Of a DNA stretch of 64,000 nucleotides, positions 44,784 through 53,514 are shown piece after piece. A model generated the notes under the pieces. It had not been told where the DNA came from. It did not search any database and saw only the letters and a list, made by a program, of their open reading frames with translations. Both the position numbers and the translations under genes were made by a program. This stretch comes from an uncultured Chloroflexota bacterium. Its GTDB lineage: Bacteria > Chloroflexota > Limnocylindria > Limnocylindrales > CSP1-4. The DNA lies in assembly GCA_903822495.1 (NCBI GenBank), contig CAIJPD010000063.1, forward strand, positions 124,001 to 188,000. The letters run 5' to 3'. Every line of letters begins with the position of its first letter. The first letter of the stretch is position 1.

Positions 44784-45470
44784 GTGAAGATCGTCGTGGG
44801 CCTGGGGAATCCCGGGGAGCAGTACAAGGCCACCCGCCACAACGTCGGCTGGATGGTCGTGGACCGCGTCGCCGACCGGGCCGGCTGGGCGGGTCGGGGC
44901 CGCACGCGTGATGCCGCGTCCGTGGTGATGGGCCGCTTCCGAGGGCTGGACATCACCCTGGTCAAGCCGCTCACCTACATGAACGATTCGGGCAGCGCGG
45001 TTCGCAAGGTCCTGGCCCGCGAGCACGCGCCGCTGGTGGATCTGCTGGTCGTCGCCGACGACTTCTCCCTCCCGTTCGGCAAGCTGCGCTTCCGCGAGGG
45101 CGGCAGCTCGGGCGGCCACAACGGCCTCAAGTCGATCATCGACGAGATGCAGACCGAGCAGTTCAGCCGGCTGCGCGTCGGGATCGGTGACCCGGGCAAC
45201 GACGTGGTGGACCACGTCCTGAGCGCGTTCGCGCCCAACCAGCGCCAGCGCCTGGACGAGTTGCTGGAGGCCGCGGCGGACGCCGTCGAGACATGGGCGC
45301 GCGACGGCACGCGCAAGGCCGCCAACCGCTGGAACGCCTTCGACCTTCGTCCTGCTGACCAGGACCGCGTCGCGCCCGCGGGCGAGGTGGACGGCCCGCC
45401 CGGCGGCGACGGGATCCGGCGCACGAAGACCGGCTGGCGCCGGGTCAAGCCGCCGGTGGAGGAGCCGTGA
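44784..45470 (+). CDS. pth: Peptidyl-tRNA hydrolase
   Basis: 228 residues. KIVVGLGNPGEQYKATRHNVGWM (catalytic His near 20), KPLTYMNDSGSAV, VVADDFSLPFGKLRFREGGSSGGHNGLKSI and RLRVGIGDPGNDVVDHVL. It recycles peptidyl-tRNA released from stalled ribosomes. A polar C-terminal tail of about 35 residues is extra. The GTG at 44784 follows GGAGG; the frame runs further upstream but without homology. Its stop overlaps the mfd start (GTGA). Confidence 0.97.
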   Translation: MKIVVGLGNPGEQYKATRHNVGWMVVDRVADRAGWAGRGRTRDAASVVMGRFRGLDITLVKPLTYMNDSGSAVRKVLAREHAPLVDLLVVADDFSLPFGKLRFREGGSSGGHNGLKSIIDEMQTEQFSRLRVGIGDPGNDVVDHVLSAFAPNQRQRLDELLEAAADAVETWARDGTRKAANRWNAFDLRPADQDRVAPAGEVDGPPGGDGIRRTKTGWRRVKPPVEEP

Positions 45471-48400
45471 CCCAGGCCCGGGCCAGGCGACGGGCGGGAG
45501 CGGCTTCCGGCGACCCCGCGCGCGCGACCCGATCTGGCGGCCGGCGTCTCCCCGATCTCTCCGCGCTCCCGCCGCTGCTGGCCGCGACCGGCTCGTTTGG
45601 GGCGCTCCGCGAGCGCCTGGGACTGCCCGGCGGCAAGCTGGATGCCCGCCACGGCCGGCATGCCGGCCTGCTCTCCGTCCCGCACGGGGCAAAGACCTAC
45701 CTTGCTGCGGCGCTGGCCCTGGCGAAGGATGGGGAGCGGATCTGCTGGGTGGCGCGCGACGCCGAGGTGGGCGATCGCGTCGCCGAGGAGCTGGCGGCCT
45801 GGCTGGGCGACCCCGCGGCCGTCGCCGTCCTGGAGCCGCGCACCGCGCTGGCCTACGAGCGCAGCGAGCTGATCGCCGACGAGACCGCCGCCCGCGTCGC
45901 CGCCCTGTCCGCCTGGCGCAGCGGCCGTGCCCGCGTCCTGGTGGCCAGCGTGCAGGCGCTCCTCCAGCACACGATCGGCGCCGCAGACCTGCCCGCGTCC
46001 CCCCGCGAGCTGCAGCGCGGCGACCGCCTCGTCCAGGACCAGCTCCTCCGTGACCTGCTCGCCCTGGGCTACACCCCGGTGCTGGAGGTGGCGGGCCACG
46101 GCGAGTTTGCTCGGCGCGGCGGCATCGTGGACCTCTTCCCGCCGTCGGCGGAGCTGCCGGTCCGGATCGAGCTGTTCGGCGACGAGATCGACTCGATGCG
46201 GGCCTTTGATCCCACCGACCAGCGCTCCGTCCGCGACGTCGATCGGGTCACGCTCCTGCCGGCCTCGGAGTTCCTCCTGCCGCCCGGCGGGGTGGGGGAG
46301 CTCCGAACGCGCCTCGGCAAGCTGGCGCCGAAGCTCACCGAACGCCTGGCGGCGGACCTCCTGCGCTTTGATTCGGGTGGCGATGGGGTCACCGATGGCG
46401 CCGGCCCGGCCGCTCCCGCTCCGGCTGCGGGCGCCGCTTCGGCCGCAGCGCTGGCCGGCTCCGCTCCGCCTGCGGCCACCGCGCAGCTTGCCACCCGTGC
46501 CGTCCAGATCGGCGACGCCGCCGAGATCTGGGGCCCGCTGCTGGCCCCCGCCACCGGCCTGGATCACCTCGACCCCGCCACCCTGCTCGTGATCGATGAG
46601 CCCGGGGACGTGGCCGAGGTGGCCGCCTCGCTCTGGCGCCAGTCGACCGAGCGCGAAGAGGAGCAGGTTGCCGCCGGCGACCTCCCCGACGGCTGGCCGG
46701 CACCCTACCTCCCCGAGAAGGACTGGCGGCAGCGACTCACCGCCGCCCGCACCCTGGAGCTCACCTGGGAATCGGACGCGCCCGAGGCGGCCATCGCCGC
46801 CGGCGGCCTCTCGTCGGGCGACGTCTTTGGCTTCCACGATCCCGGGATGCCATCGGGCCGCGCCTCGCAGGTCGCGGAGTTCGTGGATCGCTGGGCCGCG
46901 GACAAGGCCCGCATCGTGCTCGCCTCAGACCAGGCGCCGCGCCTGGCGGACCTGCTGGCGGAGGCCGGTCGCCCCGTGGCCGTGGTCTCGCGCCTGGAGG
47001 CCGCCCCGCCGCCCGGCGCCGTCAGCCTGATCGAGCGCAGCCTGAACGGTGGCTTTGCCGGAGGCCCCGACGGCCTGGTCTTCGTCACCGACCGCGAGCT
47101 CTTCGGGAACGTCCGCGTCCGGCGCCCCAAGGCGCTTCGACGCCTCGTCCCGCGCGACATGGTGGAGCGGCTCACCCCCGGCGACACCGTGGTCCACGTG
47201 GACTACGGCGTGGCGCGCTACGAGCAGATGCTCCGCCGGCGCGGGGCCGGGGAGGACCGCGAGTACCTGGAGCTCAGCTTCCAGGCCGGCGACACCATCT
47301 ACGTCCCCGTCGAACAGATCCAGCGGGTCACCCGCTACACGGGCGGCGATCATCCGCAGCTCAGCAAGCTGGGCGGCGGCGACTGGGCTCGCGCCAAGAG
47401 CCGCGTCCGCAAGGCCGTGGCCGATCTGGCCGATGACCTCCTCGCCCTGTACGCGGCCCGGGCGGCCGCCCGCGGCACGGCCTTCTCGCCGGACTCCCCC
47501 TGGCAGGCCGAGATGGAGGCCAGCTTCCCGTACGAGGAGACGGTCGACCAGCTGCGCGCGATCAACGACGTCAAGGACGACATGGAGACGGGCCGCCCCA
47601 TGGACCGGCTGGTCGTGGGCGACGTGGGCTACGGCAAGACCGAGGTGGCTCTCCGGGCCGCCTTCAAGGCCATCCAGGACGAGCGACAGGTCGCGGTCCT
47701 GGTGCCCACCACGGTGCTGGCGTCCCAGCACTTCCAGACCTTCTCGCAGCGGTTTGCCGCCTTCCCGCTCAAGGTCGCCCTGCTCAGCCGCACGGTGCCG
47801 ACGGCGGACCAGGCCAGGTCGCTGGCCGGCCTCTCCGACGGCACGGTCGACCTGGTGGTGGGCACCCACCGCCTGCTCTCCAAGGACGTCAAGTTCCGGA
47901 ACCTGGGCCTGGTCGTCGTGGACGAGGAGCAGCGCTTCGGCGTGGCCGCCAAGGAGCGCCTCAAGCACCTCCGCAAGGAGGTCGATGTCCTGACGCTCTC
48001 GGCGACGCCCATCCCGCGGACGCTGAACCTGGCGCTGGCGGGGATCCGCGACCTGTCGGTCATCGAGACGCCGCCGGAGGACCGCCTCCCCATCCAGACG
48101 CGGGTGGCGGAGGCCTCGGCCGGCCTGGTCCGCGACGCGATCCTCCGCGAGCTGGATCGCGGCGGCCAGGTCTTCTACGTCCACAACCGGGTGGAGACCA
48201 TCGAGGCGCAGGCGGATCAGCTCCGTCGCCTCCTCCCCGGCGCCCGGATCATCGTGGGCCACGGACAGATGGCTGAGGGCGTGCTGGAGAAGGTGATGCT
48301 CCGCTTCGCCGACGGCGCGGCGGACGTCCTCGTCTGCACCACGATCATCGAATCCGGCCTGGATATCCCCAACGCCAACACGATCATCATCGACCGGGCG

Positions 48401-49213
48401 GACACGCTGGGCCTGGCGCAGCTCTACCAGCTTCGTGGCCGGGTGGGCCGATCGTCGCGGCGCGCCTACGCGTACCTGCTCTACCGCCGTCGCGAGAAGC
48501 TCAGCGAGGAGGCGCGCAAGCGCCTGCAGGCGATCTTCAATGCCTCGGAGCTGGGCGCGGGCTTCCAGATCGCGCTGTCCGACCTGGAGATCCGCGGGGC
48601 GGGCAACATCCTGGGCGGCGAGCAGTCCGGCCACATGGCGGCCGTGGGCTTCGACCTCTACTCGCGCATGCTCGCCGAGGCGGTCGAGGAGAAGAAGGCG
48701 ACGTTCGAAGGGCGGGCGCCCTCTGTTGAGCCGGCGACGGCCATCGTCGACCTCCCGGTCGAGGCGTTCCTCCCCGACGACTACGTTCCTGAGCAGTCCC
48801 AGAAGCTGGAGCTCTACCGGAAGCTGGCACGGGCGCGGACGGGCGGCGACATCGCGGCCTTCCGCCAGGAGGCGATCGACCGGTTCGGGGCGCTGCCGCC
48901 GCCGGTGCTCAAGCTGGTCGAGGTGGCGGAGCTCCGCCTGGCGGCGGAGGCGGCCGACGTTGCGTCCATCTCGCGCGAGGAGGGCTGGCTGGTGGTCCGC
49001 TTTGGGGCCGGGCTCTCCCGGCCCACGGCGATGCGGCTGCTCGCCGGCACCGGCCTGCCGGGGGTCCGGCCGGCCGACCTGGCGTTTGCCACGAACCAGG
49101 TCCGAATCCGCCTGCCGCGTGATCCGGCCCGCGTCTGGCCGCTGACGCAGGCCATCGTCGCCCGGCTGCGGGTCGAGGTTCCGACGGCAACACCGGACGG
49201 GCCCGCGACGTAA
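45467..49213 (+). CDS. mfd: Transcription-repair coupling factor Mfd
   Basis: 1248 residues. The N-terminal UvrB-homology region (about 45-300, without nuclease/helicase function) has EVAGHGEFARRGGIVDLFPPS. An Ala/Gly/Pro-rich insert of about 35 residues lies near 308-340. The RNA-polymerase-interacting domain contains GDTVVHVDYGVARYEQM (about 575). Translocase motifs: VGDVGYGKTEVALRAAF (Walker A, about 718), VVVDEEQRFGV (DEEQ, about 818), ATPIPRTLNLAL, QLRGRVGRSSRRAYAY. The C-terminal TRCF domain includes LPDDYVPEQSQKLELYRKLA. It removes stalled RNAP and recruits UvrA. GTG start overlaps pth. Confidence 0.98.
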   Translation: MTQARARRRAGAASGDPARATRSGGRRLPDLSALPPLLAATGSFGALRERLGLPGGKLDARHGRHAGLLSVPHGAKTYLAAALALAKDGERICWVARDAEVGDRVAEELAAWLGDPAAVAVLEPRTALAYERSELIADETAARVAALSAWRSGRARVLVASVQALLQHTIGAADLPASPRELQRGDRLVQDQLLRDLLALGYTPVLEVAGHGEFARRGGIVDLFPPSAELPVRIELFGDEIDSMRAFDPTDQRSVRDVDRVTLLPASEFLLPPGGVGELRTRLGKLAPKLTERLAADLLRFDSGGDGVTDGAGPAAPAPAAGAASAAALAGSAPPAATAQLATRAVQIGDAAEIWGPLLAPATGLDHLDPATLLVIDEPGDVAEVAASLWRQSTEREEEQVAAGDLPDGWPAPYLPEKDWRQRLTAARTLELTWESDAPEAAIAAGGLSSGDVFGFHDPGMPSGRASQVAEFVDRWAADKARIVLASDQAPRLADLLAEAGRPVAVVSRLEAAPPPGAVSLIERSLNGGFAGGPDGLVFVTDRELFGNVRVRRPKALRRLVPRDMVERLTPGDTVVHVDYGVARYEQMLRRRGAGEDREYLELSFQAGDTIYVPVEQIQRVTRYTGGDHPQLSKLGGGDWARAKSRVRKAVADLADDLLALYAARAAARGTAFSPDSPWQAEMEASFPYEETVDQLRAINDVKDDMETGRPMDRLVVGDVGYGKTEVALRAAFKAIQDERQVAVLVPTTVLASQHFQTFSQRFAAFPLKVALLSRTVPTADQARSLAGLSDGTVDLVVGTHRLLSKDVKFRNLGLVVVDEEQRFGVAAKERLKHLRKEVDVLTLSATPIPRTLNLALAGIRDLSVIETPPEDRLPIQTRVAEASAGLVRDAILRELDRGGQVFYVHNRVETIEAQADQLRRLLPGARIIVGHGQMAEGVLEKVMLRFADGAADVLVCTTIIESGLDIPNANTIIIDRADTLGLAQLYQLRGRVGRSSRRAYAYLLYRRREKLSEEARKRLQAIFNASELGAGFQIALSDLEIRGAGNILGGEQSGHMAAVGFDLYSRMLAEAVEEKKATFEGRAPSVEPATAIVDLPVEAFLPDDYVPEQSQKLELYRKLARARTGGDIAAFRQEAIDRFGALPPPVLKLVEVAELRLAAEAADVASISREEGWLVVRFGAGLSRPTAMRLLAGTGLPGVRPADLAFATNQVRIRLPRDPARVWPLTQAIVARLRVEVPTATPDGPAT

Positions 49214-49273
49214 GGGGTTGCGCGGCCCGGCTAGAGTTCGGGGTGCCAACCATCGACTCCCCCGGAGGCATCC

Positions 49274-49729
49274 ATGTACAAGCGGATCCTTGTCGCCTTC
49301 GACGAGAGCGAAGTTGCCCGCCGGGCACTCAGCGAGGCCATCACCATGGCCAAGGACAGCGGATCGGTCCTGAGGATCGTGCACGCCGTCGACGTCATGT
49401 TCCCGGCGACGACAGACATGGTCTACGTGGACCTGGAGACGTATCGCCGCGACCGGATCGTGACCGGACAGGGCATCGTGGAGGCCGCCGCCGCGCCGGC
49501 CCGGGAGGTCGGCATCCAGGTGGAGACGGGCGTGCTGGAGGTGGAGGGCAGCCGGTTCTCCAACGCGATCCTCAACGAGGCCAAGGCCTGGGGCGCGCAG
49601 CTGATCGTCGTGGGCACCCGCGGCCGCGGTGCGCTCATCCACCTGCTGCTGGGCAGCGTGGCCGAGCGGATCATCCGCCACTCGCCGGTGCCGGTGCTCC
49701 TCGTGGGCAGCCCCGAGAAGGGCAGGTAG
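49274..49729 (+). CDS. Universal stress protein (UspA family)
   Basis: 151 residues. KRILVAFDESEVARRALSEAI at the start and the ATP-binding VVGTRGRGALIHLLLGSVAERIIRHSPVPVLLV (G-x2-G-x9-G-S pattern). Strong SD GGAGG (49264-49268) 5 nt before the ATG; a TAGAGT -10 candidate lies at 49232-49237. The long loop MFPATTDMVYVDLETYRRDRIVTGQ is a usual Usp variable region. Single-domain, cytosolic, nucleotide-binding; regulation unknown. Confidence 0.95.
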   Translation: MYKRILVAFDESEVARRALSEAITMAKDSGSVLRIVHAVDVMFPATTDMVYVDLETYRRDRIVTGQGIVEAAAAPAREVGIQVETGVLEVEGSRFSNAILNEAKAWGAQLIVVGTRGRGALIHLLLGSVAERIIRHSPVPVLLVGSPEKGR

Positions 49730-49737
49730 CCGGCACC

Positions 49738-49926
49738 GTGGGGGAGGAGCTGGGCCAGCGAGGCACGCCGGCGAAGGCGAAAGCGAAGGCGAGCGCGAAG
49801 GCGAGCGCCAGCGGGCCGGCTTCCTGTTCTCCGTCGATCGAGACGGCGCACGGCCGGGGACACGGCCACGCCAACGCTGTCGTGGCCCACAACCTCCACG
49901 AGATCAACGGCGAGAGGGGAGCCTGA
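49738..49926 (+). CDS. Possible small Lys/Ala-rich ORF
   Basis: 62 codons from GTG 49738 to the TGA at 49924-49926. It contains TPAKAKAKASAKASASG, a basic Ala/Lys/Ser repeat, then a His-containing tail (GRGHGHANAVVAHNLHE). The next gene starts 2 bp later. It might be a small nucleic-acid-binding peptide or only purine-rich spacer DNA; no clear ribosome binding site. Confidence 0.25.
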   Translation: MGEELGQRGTPAKAKAKASAKASASGPASCSPSIETAHGRGHGHANAVVAHNLHEINGERGA

Positions 49927-49928
49927 CG

Positions 49929-50342
49929 TTGGGAGCAGCCACCTCGGTCGACGAGTACCTCGCCGGGTTGCCGACGGAGCGTCGAGTGCAGCTCCAGGAG
50001 CTGCGCGAGACCATCCGTGCCGCCGCGCCGGGCGCCGAGGAGTGCATCGCCTACAACATGCCAGCCCTTCGGCAGCACGGACGGTTCCTGATCTCGTACC
50101 AGGCGTTCTCGGGGCACACCAGCGTCTTTCCGGCCAGCCAGCTGGTCCAGGACGCGCTGGGCCCGGACCTGGCGCCGTACCTTTCCGGCAAGGCGACCAT
50201 CCGTTTCCCGACCGCCCACCCCATCCCGCTCAACCTGGTGACCTGGATCGTCCAGGTGCGCGTGGGCGAGGTGGCGGCATCGGCGGCGGCGACGGAGGAA
50301 GCCGAGGCCGCCAGTGCGCGGCGCAGCCGGTCGCGTACCTGA
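49929..50342 (+). CDS. DUF1801 (YdhG-like) protein
   Basis: 137 residues. VDEYLAGLPTERRVQLQELRETIRAAAPGAEECIAYNMPALRQHGRFLISYQAF is the DUF1801 core, followed by GKATIRFPTAHPIPLNLV. Bacillus YdhG, a member, was described as a frataxin-like iron chaperone; this function cannot be assumed here. Start TTG 49929 follows GAGGGGAG (8-nt spacing). The last about 20 residues are Ala/Glu/Arg-rich. One base separates its stop from the start of the GrdB-family gene. Confidence 0.82.
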   Translation: MGAATSVDEYLAGLPTERRVQLQELRETIRAAAPGAEECIAYNMPALRQHGRFLISYQAFSGHTSVFPASQLVQDALGPDLAPYLSGKATIRFPTAHPIPLNLVTWIVQVRVGEVAASAAATEEAEAASARRSRSRT

Positions 50343-50343
50343 C

Positions 50344-51555
50344 GTGCCACGCATCGAGGACGTCAGCGACGTCACTCGCCAGGCCTGGCTGAACTTCCCC
50401 GTCTTCGAGCACCAGGACGCGCCATTCGTCCGCCCGGCCCGACCCCTGCGCGAGGCGCGGGTCGCCCTCGTGACCACCGCCGGCCTCCACCTCCGCGGCG
50501 ACCGGCCGTTCGCCAGCAGCGACCAGACCTTCCGGGTCATCCCGTCCAGCAGCCCGGCCATGGCCATCGTCCAGAGCCACAGCTCGATCGGCTTCGACCG
50601 GACGGCCTTCATGCGCGACGTGAACATCAGCTTCCCGGTGGACCGCCTGCGTGAGCTGCGCGACGCGGGCGAGATCGGGAGCCTCGCCCGGGACTTCTAC
50701 TCGTTCATGGGCGGTTCCCGCGCGCCCCGGATGATGGAGCGCGAGACCGGCCCGGAGGTCGCGCGCCGCCTGCTCGCCGACGGTGTCGAGGTCGTCCTCC
50801 TCACGCCAACCTGACCCAACTGCACGCACGCGGTCTGCGTGCTCGCCCGAGTCTTCGAGGAGGCCGGCCTGTCGACGACGGCCCTCGCGCTGATCCGCGA
50901 CCATGCCGGGCGGGCCAGGCCACCGCGCGCGCTGTTCGTGCCGTTCCCGCTTGGCTTCGCCCTGGGCCGCCCGAATGACCCGCCCTTCCAGCACCGGGTG
51001 CTTCGGGCGGCGTTCGACCTGCTGGCGGCCGAGTCCGGTCCCATCCTGGCCGACTTCGCCGAGGGGACGGACGCCCCGGTGGAGGTGCTCCAGGCATCGG
51101 AGGCGCTGGCGGCCGCGTCGCCAGGGCGGACGACCCCGGTGGAGCCGAAGACCCTGGGCCCGGCCGACGAAGTCACGGCGCTGCGCGGCTACTACGAGCA
51201 ATGGCTGGCCGACCACGATGGCCGGACCATGGTGGGCCTGACCGGCATCGCGCAGCGGCGCTGGCGGGGCCTGATCCGCTACCTGGAGGGCTATGCCGCC
51301 GGAAGCCCACCGTGGTACGCGGAGGTGCCACCCGACCTGCCCCTCGCGCGCTTCCTGCGCTACGCCGCGGACGACCTGAAGGCGTACTACTTCGAGGCCA
51401 GGATGGCGCGCCGCCCCGACCAGGTCGACAACGAGCTCCAGCGCTGGTTCTGGACCGAGACCGCCATGGGCGACTTGCTGACGCGCGTCGCCAGCCGGAT
51501 GGCCGCCAGTGGCGACGCCGAGGTGGCGCTCTACGCGAAGGGCATCGCGCGCTGA
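50344..51555 (+). CDS. GrdB-family selenoprotein (glycine/sarcosine/betaine reductase selenoprotein B-like), Sec encoded by TGA 50812
   Basis: A 403-residue reading frame interrupted only by an in-frame TGA at 50812-50814. Read as selenocysteine it gives VVLLTPT-U-PNCTHAVC: Sec157 with Cys160 and Cys165, a UxxC redox motif. The flanks match one family on both sides: before, SHSSIGFDRTAFMRDVNISF and PVDRLRELRDAGEIGSLARD; after, VLARVFEEAGLSTTA and RPPRALFVPFPLGFALGRP. A SECIS-like hairpin sits at the right distance downstream. The GTG start is one base after the DUF1801 stop. No grdA/C/D, thioredoxin reductase or sel genes are in the window, so this is not a glycine reductase operon; the role is probably a thiol/selenol redox reaction of unknown substrate. 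Alternative: a pseudogene with a nonsense mutation. Confidence 0.85.
50812..50842 (+). promoter_or_regulatory. UGA (Sec) codon and bacterial SECIS-like hairpin
   Basis: After the TGA, GCACGC (50826-50831) pairs with GCGTGC (50837-50842) across the loop GGTC with an unpaired T (50836). A 7-bp alternative, GCACGCA/TGCGTGC, encloses the same GGTC. In the E. coli fdhF SECIS the loop G-U lies 23-24 nt from the U of UGA; here G-T is at 22-23. The hairpin is inside coding sequence, as in all bacterial SECIS elements. Confidence 0.8.
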
Positions 51556-51696
51556 TGGCCCACGCGCCGCCTGTGGCCGACCTGGCCGGACCCGGGGAAC
51601 CACCCGGTGACGGCTTGGCCCCGCGCTGACATCATTGGAGCAGCCGCCGCCGCGCCGTCGCCACGGACGGCGCGCGTCCCACCATGGAGGCTTGCC

Positions 51697-53445
51697 TTGA
51701 CCGGGTCCCTGGAGATCGACCTGCTGCCGCCCGGCTACTGGTCTTCGGCGCGACTCCGCGAGGTGCTCGACAAGACCGTCACGGTGGAGCTGGTGGCCAG
51801 CCTGGACGGCCTCACCCCCGGGCAGCTGGGCGCCCTGGACCGGCTGATCGCCGTCAACCGGCTGATGCAGGACGTGTACGAGGACCAGCTCCACCACCAG
51901 GCACTGGCGGCGCGGGACCAGCTGATCCGGCTGCACGAGGAGACGGGTCGGGGTCCTCGCACGCAGGACCTCCTGGCACTCTGGGACCTGTCGAACGGCC
52001 CGATCGCGGTCACGCTCGACAACGAGCGCCTGCCCTTCGTCCCCGTCGATGGCTTCACCCAGGGCAAGCACGTCTACCCGTGGGGGATCAGCGAGCCAGA
52101 GGTCGAGGAGCACCTGGCCGCGCAGCCCGGCGACCGGGCCGCCATCCACGGCCTCCGGACCGTGGTCCGACGGGTGACCGCGGAGCACCTGGCGACCGAC
52201 CTGGCGACGCTCGACCGGCACCCCGGCCTGGCCCTGCTCCACCCGGGATTGGCCGAGCGGCTGGGTGCCCTGCGTCCGGGCACGGCCGGCCGGCGTCTCT
52301 ACGCCGTGCCGTTCGCGGTCCGCTGGGCGGAGCCGATGCTGGCCGCGGCGCGGCTCCTGCGCGAGGCCGCGGACCAGCTTCCCGCCGACGACGACTTCGG
52401 CCAGTTCCTCCGCCAGCGGGCCCTGGACCTGCTGACCGACGAGTACGAGCCCGGTGACGCGGCCTGGGTCCGCGGCCGGCCCGGCCCGCTGAACGCGGTC
52501 ATCGGCGCCTACGAGACGTACGACGACTCCCTGTACGGGGCCAAGGCGTTCTACGGCGTCAGCCTGTACCGGCGCGACGAGGCCCGTACCCGGTCGCTGG
52601 AGGAGGCGCTCCGCCACCTGCAGGCGCTCCAGGACGGACTCCCGTACCAGGGTGAGCGAACCGTCTCGCGCGACATCCCGGTGGGTGCCTACGACGTCAT
52701 CGCGGATTCCGGGTCCCAGCGGAACGTGGCCGCGCAGATCCTCCCCAACGAGGCGCGCCTGACCCGCAAGTACGGCCGCACGATCATGCTCCGCCAGAAC
52801 GTCATCGCGAATCCGGCCGGCCTGATCCGCCAGCGCGACCGATGGGCCGCCGCCGTCGCGCCGGCGCATCGCCACCAGCTGACCGAGGAAGGCCGCTTTC
52901 AGCAGGTGCTCTGGCACGAGATCGGCCACTACCTCGGTCCCCTGGAGGACCAGGCGACGCAGCTCGAGGAGGAGGGCGTGCTGCTGGAGGAGCTCAAGGC
53001 CGAGCTGATCTCGGTCCGTGCGGCGGACCACCTGCACGCCCGCGGCCTGATCGGCCCGGAGGTTCGTGCCGGGATTCGCGCCTCGGCGATCCTCGCGATG
53101 CTTCGCCCGGTGCGCCCGGTGCGGGAGCAGACCTACGAGACGCTGTGGACCATGATGCTCAACTACTGGCTGGCGAACGGGGCGCTGGAGCTGGCCTCCG
53201 ACGGGCTCCGGATCCACGCCGACCGGGTCGCCGGGGTGGTGGAGGCGATGCTCCGCGAGGTGCTCGCGTTCCTGGATGGCGGGGCCAAGGTGGACGCCAG
53301 CGCGTTCATCGAGCGCTGGTCGACGTGGGATGAGCGCAATGACCGCATCGCCGCCGCGGTCCGGTCCGTGGAGCGCTACCGCTTCAGCCGATATGTCTAC
53401 CCGGCCCTGCGCCGGACCGTGCCCGGGGTCCCCGATCCGGGCTGA
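51697..53445 (+). CDS. M49-like (dipeptidyl-peptidase III-related) zinc metallopeptidase
   Basis: About 582 residues from TTG 51697, which has TGGAGG 6 nt upstream; GTG 51607 would add 30 residues without clear homology. The zinc site is HEIGH (407-411) in VLWHEIGHYLGP, with EELKAE (431-436) supplying the second ligand, matching the HExxGH/EExxAE pair of M49 dipeptidyl peptidase III in a variant with HExxH spacing. No signal peptide. Other features: YGAKAFYGVSLYRRDEAR and SGSQRNVAAQILPNEARL, like the M49 core. Divergent from canonical DPP III, so substrate unknown. It lies 141 bp after the selenoprotein gene. Confidence 0.7.
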   Translation: MTGSLEIDLLPPGYWSSARLREVLDKTVTVELVASLDGLTPGQLGALDRLIAVNRLMQDVYEDQLHHQALAARDQLIRLHEETGRGPRTQDLLALWDLSNGPIAVTLDNERLPFVPVDGFTQGKHVYPWGISEPEVEEHLAAQPGDRAAIHGLRTVVRRVTAEHLATDLATLDRHPGLALLHPGLAERLGALRPGTAGRRLYAVPFAVRWAEPMLAAARLLREAADQLPADDDFGQFLRQRALDLLTDEYEPGDAAWVRGRPGPLNAVIGAYETYDDSLYGAKAFYGVSLYRRDEARTRSLEEALRHLQALQDGLPYQGERTVSRDIPVGAYDVIADSGSQRNVAAQILPNEARLTRKYGRTIMLRQNVIANPAGLIRQRDRWAAAVAPAHRHQLTEEGRFQQVLWHEIGHYLGPLEDQATQLEEEGVLLEELKAELISVRAADHLHARGLIGPEVRAGIRASAILAMLRPVRPVREQTYETLWTMMLNYWLANGALELASDGLRIHADRVAGVVEAMLREVLAFLDGGAKVDASAFIERWSTWDERNDRIAAAVRSVERYRFSRYVYPALRRTVPGVPDPG

Positions 53446-53462
53446 TCACGCGCCGCGGGCGG

Positions 53463-53496
53463 GTCCGGCCGGCCGCCCTCCACCAGCCGGCCGGAC
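53463..53496 (+). terminator. Bidirectional hairpin terminator between convergent genes
   Basis: GTCCGGCCGGC (53463-53473) pairs perfectly with GCCGGCCGGAC (53486-53496) around a 12-nt loop. It lies between the metallopeptidase stop (53445) and the end of a minus-strand gene (53515). Confidence 0.75.
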
Positions 53497-53514
53497 GCCC
53501 GGGTTGGCGGGGTG

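Noticed and set aside
50839-51555. The second half of the GrdB-family protein as an independent gene starting at GTG 50839
   Set aside because: There is no ribosome binding site before it, it is in frame with the upstream part, and conserved family sequence begins before this GTG; a Sec readthrough is the simpler reading.
50344-51555. Calling this locus a glycine reductase operon
   Set aside because: No GrdA, GrdC, GrdD, thioredoxin or thioredoxin reductase genes are adjacent; only the GrdB-type family relation is supported.
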